Under the pieces are notes generated by a model, which was not told where the DNA came from, made no database searches, and was given only the letters and a program-made list of their open reading frames with translations. The position numbers were made by a program, and so were the translations under genes. A stretch of 64,000 nt of DNA from G963704535 sp963704535 (GTDB taxonomy: Bacteria > Chloroflexota > Chloroflexia > Chloroflexales > Roseiflexaceae): assembly GCA_963704535.1 (NCBI GenBank), contig OY969916.1, forward strand, positions 10,106,001 to 10,170,000. The letters run 5' to 3'. Shown one piece after another: positions 34,937 to 43,337 of the stretch; the stretch's first letter is position 1; every line of letters starts with the position of its first letter.

Positions 34937-36010
34937 ATGAACCAGTACCAGGTCGCGGTCATCGCCGGCGACGGGGTCGGCAAGGAGGTCGTCCCGGCCG
35001 GGCTGAAGGTGCTGCGGGCCGCCGGGGAGCTGACCGGCAGCTTCCGGCTTGTGACCACCGACTTCCCGTGGGGCTGCGAGTTCTACCTCCGGCACGGTCG
35101 CATGATGGATGACGACGCCCTCCTGCGGCTGGCCTCCTTCGACGCGATCTACCTCGGTGCGGTGGGCTACCCCGGCGTGCCCGATCACGTCTCGCTGTGG
35201 GGGCTGCTGCTGCCGATCCGCCAGGGCTTCGACCAGTACATCAATCTTCGCCCGATCCGGCTGCTGGAGGGCATCGCCGGGCCGCTGCGCGACAAAGGGC
35301 CGCGCGAGATCGACTTTGTGGTCGTGCGGGAGAACAGCGAGGGCGAGTACAGCGGTCACGGCGGGCGCAGCCACCGTGGGCGGCCCCAAGAGGTTGCCAC
35401 TCAGACGACGGTCTTCACCCGCGCCGGGGTTGAGCGGGTGCTGCGCTACGCCTTCGACCTAGCGCGAGCGCGCGGCCCACGTGCCCCGCTGGTGAGCGCG
35501 ACGAAGTCGAACGCCCAGCAGTATGCGTCGGTGTTCTGGGACGAGGTGTGCGTCGCCGTCGCCGCCGACTACTCCGATGTCGCCTGGCGCAGCGTGCTGG
35601 TCGACGCATTGGCGGCACTGATGGTGCTGCATCCTGAGCGGCTGGACGTGATCGTGGCCTCGAACCTATTCGGCGATATTCTGACCGATCTGGGCGGGGC
35701 GCTCCAGGGCAGCCTGGGCCTGCCGGCCAGCGCCAACCTGAACCCGGAGCGCCGCTACCCCTCGATGTTCGAGCCGGTCCACGGCTCGGCGCCGGACATC
35801 GCTGGGCAGGGCGTGGCCAACCCGTTGGCGACGATCTGGGCCGGGGCGATGATGCTGGAGCACCTGGGCGAGCGCGAGGGCGGCGCGCTGGTGCTCCAGG
35901 CGATCGAGCAGGTGGTGGCTGCGGGCCAGGCGCGGACGCCGGATCTGGGCGGGACCAGCACGACCGACGCGGTGGCGGAGGCAGTGGTCGCGGCGCTGCG
36001 GGGGGCTTGA
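34937..36010 (+). CDS. Isocitrate/isopropylmalate dehydrogenase family protein (tartrate dehydrogenase-like)
   Basis: A 357-residue NAD(P)-dependent beta-decarboxylating dehydrogenase. Visible blocks are IAGDGVGKEVVPAGLKVLRA, DFVVVRENSEGEYSGHGG (the substrate-binding segment of the tartrate dehydrogenase/D-malate branch), SNLFGDILTDLGGALQGSLG (metal-binding Asp) and MFEPVHGSAPDIAGQGVANP (cofactor loop). I read it as tartrate dehydrogenase/decarboxylase or D-malate dehydrogenase; 3-isopropylmalate dehydrogenase is less likely because of the REN.EGE segment. ATG 34937 follows AAGGAGCGCTTC. No leucine or tartrate genes are adjacent. Confidence 0.87.
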   Translation: MNQYQVAVIAGDGVGKEVVPAGLKVLRAAGELTGSFRLVTTDFPWGCEFYLRHGRMMDDDALLRLASFDAIYLGAVGYPGVPDHVSLWGLLLPIRQGFDQYINLRPIRLLEGIAGPLRDKGPREIDFVVVRENSEGEYSGHGGRSHRGRPQEVATQTTVFTRAGVERVLRYAFDLARARGPRAPLVSATKSNAQQYASVFWDEVCVAVAADYSDVAWRSVLVDALAALMVLHPERLDVIVASNLFGDILTDLGGALQGSLGLPASANLNPERRYPSMFEPVHGSAPDIAGQGVANPLATIWAGAMMLEHLGEREGGALVLQAIEQVVAAGQARTPDLGGTSTTDAVAEAVVAALRGA

Positions 36011-36034
36011 ACGGGGAACGGCGGAAGGAACGGA

Positions 36035-36302
36035 AGAGCGGGAGAGGGGGAGATGGAGGATGGAGGATGGAGGATGTGAGGATGGAGGATGGAGGATGGA
36101 GCCAGAGCACGTAAGGGCGTATTGCATACGCCCCCACCGAACCCCGAAGAACCAAGAACCTGTAGGGTAGGCCCTCCGTGGCCGCCCCGTGGCCGCCCAG
36201 ACGCCCTCCTCCGTGGCCGCCCCGGCCGCCCAGACGCCCTCCTCCGTGGCCGCCTGGATGCCACGCATGACGCATGACACATCACGTTTCACGTTTCACG
36301 TC
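36035..36302. repeat. Composite repeat block: GGAGGAT heptamers, palindrome, CGTTTCA heptamers
   Basis: ATGGAGGATGGAGGATGGAG units at 36050-36100, GGGCGTATTGCATACGCCCC at 36115-36135, CTGTAGGGTAGGCCCTCCGT, then CACGTTTCACGTTTCACG at 36283-36300. Nothing else fills 36011-36347. Confidence 0.8.
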
Positions 36303-36347
36303 TCTGACAAATCGTAAATTGTACATGACGAATGGGAGAAGCACATC

Positions 36348-38291
36348 ATGGCCGATCAGCGTACGAAGGATGAGCGCTTCAAGGCCCTGACGGCGATCGA
36401 TCTTCAAGAGTGGGCCGGGACGACGATCTTTTATCGTGGGCAGGAGTATCAGCGCGGCCGGCGGGTGCAGGGGCTGGCCCGCACGCCCAGCGGCTCGGTG
36501 GTCGCGTGGGTCAAGGGCTCGCAGCGCTATACCACGTCGGTTGATCTTGTCGAGGGAGCGCTAACCTCGTCCTGTAGCTGCCCGTACGAGATGACCTGCA
36601 AGCATGCCGTGGCGGTTGCGCTCGAATACATTGAGCAGTTGAATAAGCGTAACTCGGTGCCCACGGTGAGCGAACAGGACCAGCGGCTGGCAGTGATCAG
36701 GGTGGCCCAAGCGGACGAGGGGGATGAGGAGGAGGAGGCTTGGGACGAGGATGAGGATTGGGACGAGGACGACGCCGGCAGCCCTGCCCAGCCGGCTGGA
36801 GCGGCGAAAGGGTCCCTGCGTTCCTTTCTTGAGCAGCAGCCGCAGGCCCGGCTGGTCGAACTGCTGGAGGAACTGGCCGGGAGCTACCCGGATGTGCGCG
36901 ATGCCCTGGAGTACCGGCGCAACCTGACGACCGGCCGGCTGCCCGAGCTGATCAGCGCCGTGCGGCGCGAGATCGCCGCCGCCAGCGCCGAGCCGGGCTG
37001 GCGCAACGACTGGAACGACGAGGGCTACACCCCCGACTACTCGCGCGTGCGCGACTACCTGGCGGCGCTGCTGGCCGAGGGGCATGCCGATGCGGTCGTC
37101 GATCTGGGCGCGGAGGTGCTGGAGGCCGGCCGGAGCCAGATCGAGATGAGTCACGACGAGGGCGAGACGTCGGGGGAGATCATCGAGTGTCTGGACATCG
37201 TCTTCCAGGCGCTGGCGCAGTCTACCCGCCCGGCGGTCGAGCGGATGCTCTGGGCGATCGACGCGGGGCAACGCGATGACTACGATCTCACCCAGGGCGA
37301 CCAGGTGTTCTGGGAGCAGGAGTTCGCGGCGGAAGACTGGAACGCCCTGGCCGACGAGCTGGCGCGGCGCCTGGAGACCGAGGCGCCGGGCGCGAACGAC
37401 AACTTCTACGCTACCTACCGCCGCGACCGTCTGAGCAACTGGCTGATCGAGGCGTTGGGCCAGGCCGGCCGCGAGGATGAGATCATCCCGCTCGCAGAGC
37501 GCGAGGCCCAGCGCACCCACAGCTACGTGCGCCTAGTCGGTTTGCTCCGGCAGGCCGGGCGCAGCGCCGAGGCCGAGCGATGGATCTACCAGGGGATCGC
37601 CGCCACCCAGCAGAAGTGGCCGGGAATCGCCAGCGAGTTGCGCGGCAGCCTGCGCGAGCTGCGCCAGGCCACCGACGACCGGCCGTTCGTGGCCGCGCTC
37701 CAGGCCGAGGAGTTCTTTCGTGAGCCGTCGGCGCAGATGTTCCTGGTGCTCCAGCAGGCCGCCGAGGATGCCGGGGTCTGGCCGGCGGTCCGTGCCGCAG
37801 CGATGCTCTACCTGGAGACCGGCGCGCGTCCACCGGCGGCCCATAATCAGCCGCCGTGGCCGCTCCCGGAGATCAACCTGCCGGCGGACCCGGCGCCCCG
37901 CCCGAGGAGCTTTCCACTGGTTGACGTACTGATCGGGATCGCGATTGCCGAGGAGCAGCCCGACCAGATTCTGTGCTGGTACGACCAGCCTAAAACTGTG
38001 TGGCACGGCTGGGGCGGGATCTCGGAGGATCAGATCGCCGAGGCGGTGGCGGGCGCCTACCCGGAGCGTGCGCTGGCGATCTGGCGGAAGCTGGCCGAGG
38101 CCCAGATCGCCATGACACAGCCGCGGGCGTATGAGCAGGCGGTCGCCTACCTGCGCAAGCTGTACCGATTGCAGGAGAAACAGGGGCGCCTGGAGGATTG
38201 GCGGCGCTACGTCGCCGAGCTGCGGCAGGCCAATGCGCGCAAACGGCGACTGGTGGAGATGCTTGATGGGATAGTGCGGATGCGACATTAG
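36348..38291 (+). CDS. SWIM zinc finger protein
   Basis: A 647-residue protein with an N-terminal SWIM domain: RGQEYQRGRRVQGLARTPSG, then SCSCPYEMTCKHAVAVAL, giving the CxCx(n)CxH zinc ligands. An acidic stretch follows (residues about 123-145, EGDEEEEAWDEDEDWDEDD), and the rest is a helical region with TPR-like features, ending YRLQEKQGRLEDWRRYVAEL. SWIM proteins often occur near Swi2/Snf2 helicases or DNA-repair genes, but none is adjacent. The reading frame is clean; the start follows a promoter-like region after the repeats. Confidence 0.87.
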   Translation: MADQRTKDERFKALTAIDLQEWAGTTIFYRGQEYQRGRRVQGLARTPSGSVVAWVKGSQRYTTSVDLVEGALTSSCSCPYEMTCKHAVAVALEYIEQLNKRNSVPTVSEQDQRLAVIRVAQADEGDEEEEAWDEDEDWDEDDAGSPAQPAGAAKGSLRSFLEQQPQARLVELLEELAGSYPDVRDALEYRRNLTTGRLPELISAVRREIAAASAEPGWRNDWNDEGYTPDYSRVRDYLAALLAEGHADAVVDLGAEVLEAGRSQIEMSHDEGETSGEIIECLDIVFQALAQSTRPAVERMLWAIDAGQRDDYDLTQGDQVFWEQEFAAEDWNALADELARRLETEAPGANDNFYATYRRDRLSNWLIEALGQAGREDEIIPLAEREAQRTHSYVRLVGLLRQAGRSAEAERWIYQGIAATQQKWPGIASELRGSLRELRQATDDRPFVAALQAEEFFREPSAQMFLVLQQAAEDAGVWPAVRAAAMLYLETGARPPAAHNQPPWPLPEINLPADPAPRPRSFPLVDVLIGIAIAEEQPDQILCWYDQPKTVWHGWGGISEDQIAEAVAGAYPERALAIWRKLAEAQIAMTQPRAYEQAVAYLRKLYRLQEKQGRLEDWRRYVAELRQANARKRRLVEMLDGIVRMRH

Positions 38292-38324
38292 CCGGCGCCG
38301 CGCACCCCGCCCTGGCCCAGGATC

Positions 38325-38690
38325 TCACCCAGCCACGCTGCGGCCCTCGCCGTACTTGTTGGCCGGCGACAGGATCTCGATCACCGTCACCAGGCGGCGC
38401 TGGGCCACGTCGCGGATCTCGACGCTGAGTTGCGGCGCACCCATAAAGCTCACCAGTTCGACCGTCGGCTCGTCGAGTACCACGGCGCCGGTGCGGCTTT
38501 CGGCGATGCGCTTGCTAGGCGGCTCGACCACATGCACATCGGGGTAGATCGCGTGGGACGGCGGAATGTCGAACACGCCCAGCGCCGGGCGATTGATCAC
38601 ATAGCGCTTCGCCAGCAGGGCGACGTACTTCGGCGCGAGCTTCGGCAAAATCTGGGCGCGGATGCCTTTGCTGTGAGGCCGATGCGCTAC
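38325..38690 (-). pseudogene. DUF4058 family remnant
   Basis: The middle of a DUF4058 protein is recognisable: LPKLAPKYVALLAKRYVINR, DVHVVEPPSKRIAES and QLSVEIRDVAQRRLVTVIEI, ending LSPANKYGEGR. The normal N-terminus (Pro-rich start and Trp motif) and the C-terminal 100 residues are absent on both sides. The frame runs into the unrelated gene downstream. It is therefore a truncated copy, with the first in-frame ATG at 38648 and continuation to about 38690 without a start. Other DUF4058 copies are common in Chloroflexi and cyanobacteria. Confidence 0.72.
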
Positions 38691-38726
38691 ACGGGCGGCG
38701 CATCGGCCTCGTCCTTCATTGTCTTT

Positions 38727-39015
38727 CTACGCCGCCCGCCGCTCCTCCCGTCCCATCCCCGCGCAATCAAACGCCACCGGGTAGCGTGTCACTACCGCAT
38801 CCACGATCGCTTCCCCAATCGACCAGAAGCCTTGCTGGGAGTGGAATGGAGTTTCTGCCCAACCCCAGACACCAACGCTGACTCTTGTCCTGCCAAAGCG
38901 TAAGTCCTTGCGCGCTCAACTCGTCGAGCATGAATCCGAGATGCCGTAAGAAGGTGTAGCTGATCATTGTCGCGTCGGCTGGCTCCAACGGAGTGTGCTG
39001 GTCCTTGATGAACAT
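38727..39015 (-). CDS. Hypothetical protein divergent from XRE regulator (frameshifted)
   Basis: The start ATG at 39015 follows CAGGAGGCACAT. The product reads MFIKDQHTPLEPADATMISY, TFLRHLGFMLDELSAQGLTL and WQDKSQRWC, after which a one-base slip near 38869 gives the better continuation GWAETPFHSQQGFWSIGEAI, VDAVVTRYPVAFDCAG and a stop at 38727. Without the slip a stop is met at 38767. I do not recognise a family. It shares its promoter region with a small Cro/C1-type gene, so a regulator-target or toxin-antitoxin-like pair is possible, but no toxin fold is evident. Confidence 0.5.
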
Positions 39016-39055
39016 ATGTGCCTCCTGTGCAGACGATTCACCCATTCCACGTTAA

Positions 39056-39157
39056 ATATTCTACTAAAAGGGTACCGCTAGTGGAATATTATCATGTGCG
39101 CACATCAAAGTCAACCACTAGCGATATTCTTCTACAGGAACACCGCTAGTAGAATAT
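39056..39157. promoter_or_regulatory. Divergent promoter region with repeated operator-like motif
   Basis: The motif CCGCTAGTRGAATAT occurs at 39075-39090 and 39143-39157, its inverse ATATTCTACTA at 39056-39066 (pairing with the 39080-39089 half), and a related inverse CCACTAGCGATATTCTTCTA at 39115-39134. The sites lie between a minus-strand start (39015) and a plus-strand start (39173). The small XRE protein is the obvious candidate binder. Confidence 0.6.
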
Positions 39158-39172
39158 GGCGCCCGTGGTAGC

Positions 39173-39415
39173 ATGAAGGGTATGGCTGTACGACTGCGAG
39201 TCAAAGAGCTGGCAGAGGCGCAGGGACTCAACCTTGCGACTTTTCAGCGTGAAGCTAAACTAGGCATGACAACTGCGCGACGGCTGTGGAACAACACAAG
39301 CGATGGGAGTCCGTATGGGCCACCGCTACGCCGATTAGATTATGATTCGCTGGAGGTATTGTGCCGCTTCTTTCAGTGTGCCCCCAATGACCTGATTGAG
39401 ATCACCGACACCTGA
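39173..39415 (+). CDS. Small XRE/Cro-like helix-turn-helix protein
   Basis: An 80-residue protein. It reads VRLRVKELAEAQGLNLATFQ, REAKLGMTTARRLWNN, then LDYDSLEVLCRFFQCAPNDL, with the helix-turn-helix in residues about 8-45 and the ending typical of Cro/C1 (DUF4223-like) phage or antitoxin repressors. It is most likely an autoregulator that binds the repeated motifs at 39056-39157, and it probably controls the divergent hypothetical gene. Start ATG 39173 or 39182 is undecided. Confidence 0.8.
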   Translation: MKGMAVRLRVKELAEAQGLNLATFQREAKLGMTTARRLWNNTSDGSPYGPPLRRLDYDSLEVLCRFFQCAPNDLIEITDT

Positions 39416-39486
39416 GCAGGACGTGTAGCAGATCACCAGCGATGTCGCAGCAAACATCGTTGCGACATCACAGAAAGGATCGCGCG

Positions 39487-40926
39487 ATGACGCACGCTGA
39501 CAACGACACGCCTGAATACCGCTTCTTCCTGGCCGGCGAGTGGCGCGAGGGCGCGCCCTACACCGTCGCCTGCCCCTACGACGGCGCCCCCGTCGGCCGG
39601 GTGCATCGCGCCGGCCCGGCCGACCTGGAGCAGGCCATCCAGGCCGCCGAGCGGGCGTTCGAGACCACCCGCCGGTTGCCGGGCCATAAGCGCGCCGCGG
39701 CGCTACGCAAGATCTCCGAGGCGATCGCCGCCCAGGCCGAGGACCTGGCCCGCACGATCGCCCTGGAGGCCGGCAAGCCGATCAAGCAGGCGCGCGCCGA
39801 GGTCGGGCGCAGCGTCAGCACCTTCGCCGCTGCCGCCGAGGAGGCCACCCGCCTCCATAACGAGCTGTTGAGCCTGGACGCGACGCCCGGCGGTGAAGGA
39901 CGCCAGGGGCTGGTGCGGCGCTTTCCGATCGGGCCGATCGCGGCGATCTCGCCCTTCAACTTCCCGCTCAACCTGGTGGCGCACAAGCTGGCCCCGGCGA
40001 TCGCCGCCGGCTGCCCGGTGGTGCTCAAGCCGGCCTCGCAGACGCCGATCGCCGCGCTGAAGCTGGCCGCGATCATCGCCGAGTCGGGCTGGCCGCCCGA
40101 GGCCCTGAGCGTGCTGGCGCTGGCCAGCAAGGACGCCGCGCCGCTGGTCGAGGATGAGCGCTTCAAGCTGCTGACCTTCACCGGCTCGCCGTCGGTCGGG
40201 TGGGACATGAAGCGCCGGGCCGGGCGCAAGCGGGTGACGCTGGAGCTGGGCGGCAACGCCGGCGTGATCGTCCACTCCGATGCCGACCTGGCATGCGCGG
40301 CCGAGCGCTGCGTATTTGGCGGCTTCTCGTACGCCGGCCAGAGCTGCATTAGCGTCCAGCGCGTCTTCGTCCACGAGCCGGCCTATGAGGAGTTCATGGA
40401 CCGCTTCGTGCCCAAGGTGCGGGCGCTCAAGGTCGGCCACCCGCTGGAGGAAAGCACCGACCTCGGCTCGCTGATCAGTGCAGGCGACGGCGAACGGGTC
40501 GAGGCCTGGCTGAAAGAGGCCCGCGCCGCCGGCGCCGATTGCCTGGTCGGCGGCAAGGTCCAGGGCGGCGTGGTCCAGCCGACGGTGGTGGTCAAGGCCG
40601 GGCCGGAACTGCGGGTCAACAACCAGGAGGTCTTCGCGCCGGTGGTCACGGTGCAGACCTACGCGACGTTTGAGGACGCGCTGCGGGCGGTCAACGACAG
40701 CGACTTCGGCCTCCAGGCCGGCGTGTTCACCAGCGACGTGAAGCGCATCTTCCAGGCCTACGAGGAGCTGGAGGTCGGCGGGGTGATCGCCAACGACGTG
40801 CCGACCTGGCGGATCGACCCGATGCCCTACGGCGGCGTCAAGCAATCCGGCTTCGGGCGCGAGGGGCTGAAATACGCGATCGAGGAGATGACCGAGCCGA
40901 AACTGCTGGTGCTGAACCTGGCCTAA
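39487..40926 (+). CDS. NAD(P)-dependent aldehyde dehydrogenase
   Basis: A 479-residue aldehyde dehydrogenase. The catalytic residues are visible: Asn in ISPFNFPLNLVAHKLAPAI, Glu in VTLELGGNAGVIVH, Cys in FSYAGQSCISVQRVFVH, and VFAPVVTVQTYATFEDALR for the cofactor end. The layout resembles the ALDH family that includes YfmT/YmfJ-like enzymes (glyceraldehyde-3-phosphate or lactaldehyde types cannot be separated here). Start ATG 39487 follows AGAAAGGATCGCGCG; an upstream in-frame start at 39442 adds 15 unlikely residues. The stop lies next to a heptamer hairpin array. Confidence 0.92.
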   Translation: MTHADNDTPEYRFFLAGEWREGAPYTVACPYDGAPVGRVHRAGPADLEQAIQAAERAFETTRRLPGHKRAAALRKISEAIAAQAEDLARTIALEAGKPIKQARAEVGRSVSTFAAAAEEATRLHNELLSLDATPGGEGRQGLVRRFPIGPIAAISPFNFPLNLVAHKLAPAIAAGCPVVLKPASQTPIAALKLAAIIAESGWPPEALSVLALASKDAAPLVEDERFKLLTFTGSPSVGWDMKRRAGRKRVTLELGGNAGVIVHSDADLACAAERCVFGGFSYAGQSCISVQRVFVHEPAYEEFMDRFVPKVRALKVGHPLEESTDLGSLISAGDGERVEAWLKEARAAGADCLVGGKVQGGVVQPTVVVKAGPELRVNNQEVFAPVVTVQTYATFEDALRAVNDSDFGLQAGVFTSDVKRIFQAYEELEVGGVIANDVPTWRIDPMPYGGVKQSGFGREGLKYAIEEMTEPKLLVLNLA

Positions 40927-40990
40927 TTGGGAGATTGGAGATTAGAGATTGGAGATTGACAGCCCAATCTCCAATCTCTAATCTCCAACC
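40925..40990. repeat. Inverted GGAGATT heptamer array
   Basis: GGGAGATTGGAGATTAGAGA and TTGGAGATTG face CCAATCTCCAATCTCTAATC around a CAGC loop. On the minus strand the array supplies the last two codons and the TAG stop of the gluzincin-like gene. Confidence 0.85.
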
Positions 40991-41997
40991 CACTCCCGCC
41001 ACTCATCGGCCAGCTCGTCCAGCGATTTCCCAGTCACCTGCTGGTAGTCCGACGAGCCGGGCGCGCGACCGCGACCGCTGCGGTAGAGCGCGTCGAACTG
41101 CTCCCAGCCGTAGCGCTCGACCAGAAAGTCCACGAACGAGGCCCACAGCTCATAGGCGTTGTCGGCGCCCGAGCGCTCGGCGGTGAGCAGCCGCAGCGGG
41201 ATGCCGGCCTGCTGGAGCTGCTGCGCGCGCTCTTTCCAGGTTGTGCCGCCGCACATCGTCAGCCAGCGCTCGCCGACAACCCAGGTCGCCAGCCCCTCGT
41301 GCAGGATGGTGTCGGCGCTGCGCTGGACGGCCTCGCCGTAGCGCTGGACCTCCAGGTGGTGGCCGAGTTCGTGGGCGGCTACTGTCGCGGCACGCTCTAT
41401 GCTCTCATGGGGTCGGTAGAAGATCTCGGCGCGCCCCTCCTCGGTGTAGGCCATGCCGCGCACGCCGCGCGCCGGCGCCAGGCTAGCCCGGTAGAATGCG
41501 AGCGAGAGGCGGCGCCGCAGCTTCGTCCCAAGGCGGGCCTCGCTGTCGCTCAACAGCCGCTCCAGGAGCGGCGCGAGCGCGGCGATCTGCTCGGCGCTGA
41601 AGGTCTGCTTGCCCACGTAGAGATCGAGCCGCTCGGTCTGCACGATCAGCGTGCCGGGCATCGATGGGCCGTCGCCGGGGATGCGCGCGGGGGCCGGCGC
41701 AGAGGGCGGCCCAGCCGGACGCGCCGGAGGCCGCGCCTCTGGGATCTCGTCCAGCAGCGGCGGGCTGGCGACGACGTCTTGGATCTGGGGCGCCGGTGGC
41801 GTGGTGTTCGGTAGGCGAACGGGCGCCGACGCCCGCTCCTGGCGTACTTCTCTCGGAAACCCATCCGGCAGCAGGGCGTCTAGCCCCGCGGATGGCCCGG
41901 CGCGCCCCGGCTGCGGTAGCGGCCGCGCGGCGATCAGGCCGACGAACACAACGACGCAAGTGAGCAGCACAACTACACGGTAGGTGATGCGTGACAT
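40978..41997 (-). CDS. Signal-anchored gluzincin-like metallopeptidase
   Basis: A 339-residue protein. A membrane anchor or signal segment occupies residues about 7-25 (RVVVLLTCVVVFVGLIAA). A Pro-rich linker of 75 residues follows, then a peptidase-MA-like domain. The zinc site is AATVAAHELGHHLEVQRYGE (HExxH) with the third ligand Glu in LHEGLATWVVGERWL, and FVDFLVERYGWEQFDALYRS and GKSLDELADEWREWVG follow, as in the MA-like family. The catalytic domain faces outside. The C-terminus ends within a heptamer array; the stop is TAG from its unit. Confidence 0.82.
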   Translation of the reverse strand: MSRITYRVVVLLTCVVVFVGLIAARPLPQPGRAGPSAGLDALLPDGFPREVRQERASAPVRLPNTTPPAPQIQDVVASPPLLDEIPEARPPARPAGPPSAPAPARIPGDGPSMPGTLIVQTERLDLYVGKQTFSAEQIAALAPLLERLLSDSEARLGTKLRRRLSLAFYRASLAPARGVRGMAYTEEGRAEIFYRPHESIERAATVAAHELGHHLEVQRYGEAVQRSADTILHEGLATWVVGERWLTMCGGTTWKERAQQLQQAGIPLRLLTAERSGADNAYELWASFVDFLVERYGWEQFDALYRSGRGRAPGSSDYQQVTGKSLDELADEWREWVGD

Positions 41998-42109
41998 GGC
42001 ATCCCTTTGCTAGGCACACAGACATGGTGCCCAGGTGAGGTAGCGTCCCCTGCCGTCCGGGCTCAACCGATCGTGCGCGAGTTCTGGTGTGGGCGCTCAT
42101 GTACCATAT

Positions 42110-42540
42110 GGTGTGGAAACTGTCAACTGGAAAATGTAAAATGTAAGCGTCCCGGCGTGAAACGGGAAACGTGATGCGTGAGGGCCTTTCACGTTTCCCG
42201 TTTCACGCGCGCTTTGGGACGAAGAAGAAGATCAGAGTCCCCAAGTGGATCTCAAGCTTCCCGTGAAGATTTGCTCATTCGGTCCAAAAACTTCTCATAT
42301 CGACGTTTATATGGTAGCATCCCAATCAAAGACCCAGGCCCAAACAAAGGAGGTGTTCGCTAAGAAACGAGCAATACTATCGTGTGAGCGTAATCGCATC
42401 TACAGCCTCTCGGCTGGCTTGGTACCTTTTCCTGTCGGAGCCCATGCCTGCAACGGGCACAACTGCGGATGAGCATGTGGGTGGGGTTATTCTTGAGGGG
42501 CGACTTCCTCAAACTCCCCCTTTTTCATGTGAGGAACCGA
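42110..42540. repeat. Gene-poor stretch: CGTTTCA/CGTGAAA heptamers and family B element
   Basis: GGCGTGAAACGGGAAACGTG, a hairpin partner CACGTTTCCCGTTTCACGCG (42190-42210), and at 42456-42535 the GGGCACAACTGCGGATGAGC leader plus TTCTTGAGGGGCGACTTCCT and CAAACTCCCCCTTTTTCATG. From 41998 to 42577 I see no gene; the leader of the WXG100 operon starts at the end. Confidence 0.7.
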
Positions 42541-42577
42541 TGATGCAATCGAGCGGTGCGCTAAAGGAGGGTTAGCT

Positions 42578-42874
42578 ATGTCGGACGAAATCCGAGCGGA
42601 TTATGACCAACTCGAGGAAGTCGCAAGCCGCTTTGCGAACCAATCGCAAGTGATTCAGCAGATGCTGCAGAAAGTTCGCAGCAGTATGGGCAAGCTGGAA
42701 GATGGCGGCTGGATCGGGCGTGGCTCGGATGCCTTTTTTCAAGAGATGCAGGGCGAGGTCTTGCCAGCATCTCTACGGCTGCAAGAAGTCTTGGATGAGG
42801 CCAGCCAAGTCGCCCGCAACATTGTTCAGATCGTTCGGCAGGCCGAAGATGAGGCGAGTTCTCCGTTCCGCTGA
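42578..42874 (+). CDS. WXG100 family protein 1 (ESX substrate-like)
   Basis: A 98-residue four-helix-hairpin-type protein of the ESAT-6/WXG100 superfamily. The first helix is MSDEIRADYDQLEEVASRFANQ, and the turn is LEDGGWIGRGSDAFFQEM, with WIG as the WxG. Helix 2 is VLPASLRLQEVLDEASQVAR. The protein is nearly identical in pattern to the N-terminus of the 418-residue toxin at 55080. No Y-x3-D/E tail is seen at the C-terminus. The start ATG follows AAAGGAGGGTTAGCT. It is first in a run of four such genes just before a pseudokinase and EccC, as expected for a secreted T7SS substrate or helper. Confidence 0.9.
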   Translation: MSDEIRADYDQLEEVASRFANQSQVIQQMLQKVRSSMGKLEDGGWIGRGSDAFFQEMQGEVLPASLRLQEVLDEASQVARNIVQIVRQAEDEASSPFR

Positions 42875-42993
42875 TGATGTACCGTAGCGTTCCTGCCGGA
42901 GTTGGGAAAAGGGGTGTGGGGGAAGCCCCCACAGAAAAGCCCACCTATGTTCCAAATGATTTAGGAATGCTATAGCGTAACCAGGAGGTTAGG

Positions 42994-43296
42994 ATGTCGT
43001 ACGATGAGATTCGGCTGAATTACGAGATGGCCGAAGAGATGGCGAAGACATTTAACGCCGGGGCCGAGGTGCTGCAAGACACCATGCAGGAGATGCAAAA
43101 CATCGCCAACATGTTGGAAGAAGGGGCCTTGCTTGGCCGCGGCGGCAGCGCGTTCGTGGATGCTATACGAAGTAAGCTCTGCCCTTCGATCGCCAAGCTC
43201 ACCGAGAAATTTACGGAGCTGGAGGGTGATGTCAACGAGGCCATCAATGCCATGCGCGAAGCCGATCAGCAATCGGCAGGTCAATTCGGCGGCTGA
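42994..43296 (+). CDS. WXG100-like protein 2 (Trp-less)
   Basis: A 100-residue protein in the same size class and helical register: MSYDEIRLNYEMAEEMAKTF, then LEEGALLGRGGSAFVDAIRS, then LTEKFTELEGDVNEAINAMR. The WxG position is LLG instead of W-x-G; the following RG.SAF pattern is kept. Loss of the Trp is also known in one partner of EsxA/EsxB-like heterodimers, so this could be the partner of one of the neighbouring proteins. Start ATG 42994 follows CCAGGAGGTTAGG. The C-terminus has no Y-x3-D/E. Confidence 0.85.
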   Translation: MSYDEIRLNYEMAEEMAKTFNAGAEVLQDTMQEMQNIANMLEEGALLGRGGSAFVDAIRSKLCPSIAKLTEKFTELEGDVNEAINAMREADQQSAGQFGG

Positions 43297-43337
43297 TCAT
43301 AGGCTCTGGTGTTTCTAGCTCGTGAGGAGGATCGACG

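Noticed and set aside
42245..42472. Possible small gene before the WXG100 run
   Set aside because: The frame has no suitable ribosome site and overlaps a family B repeat; it shows no coherent protein pattern.
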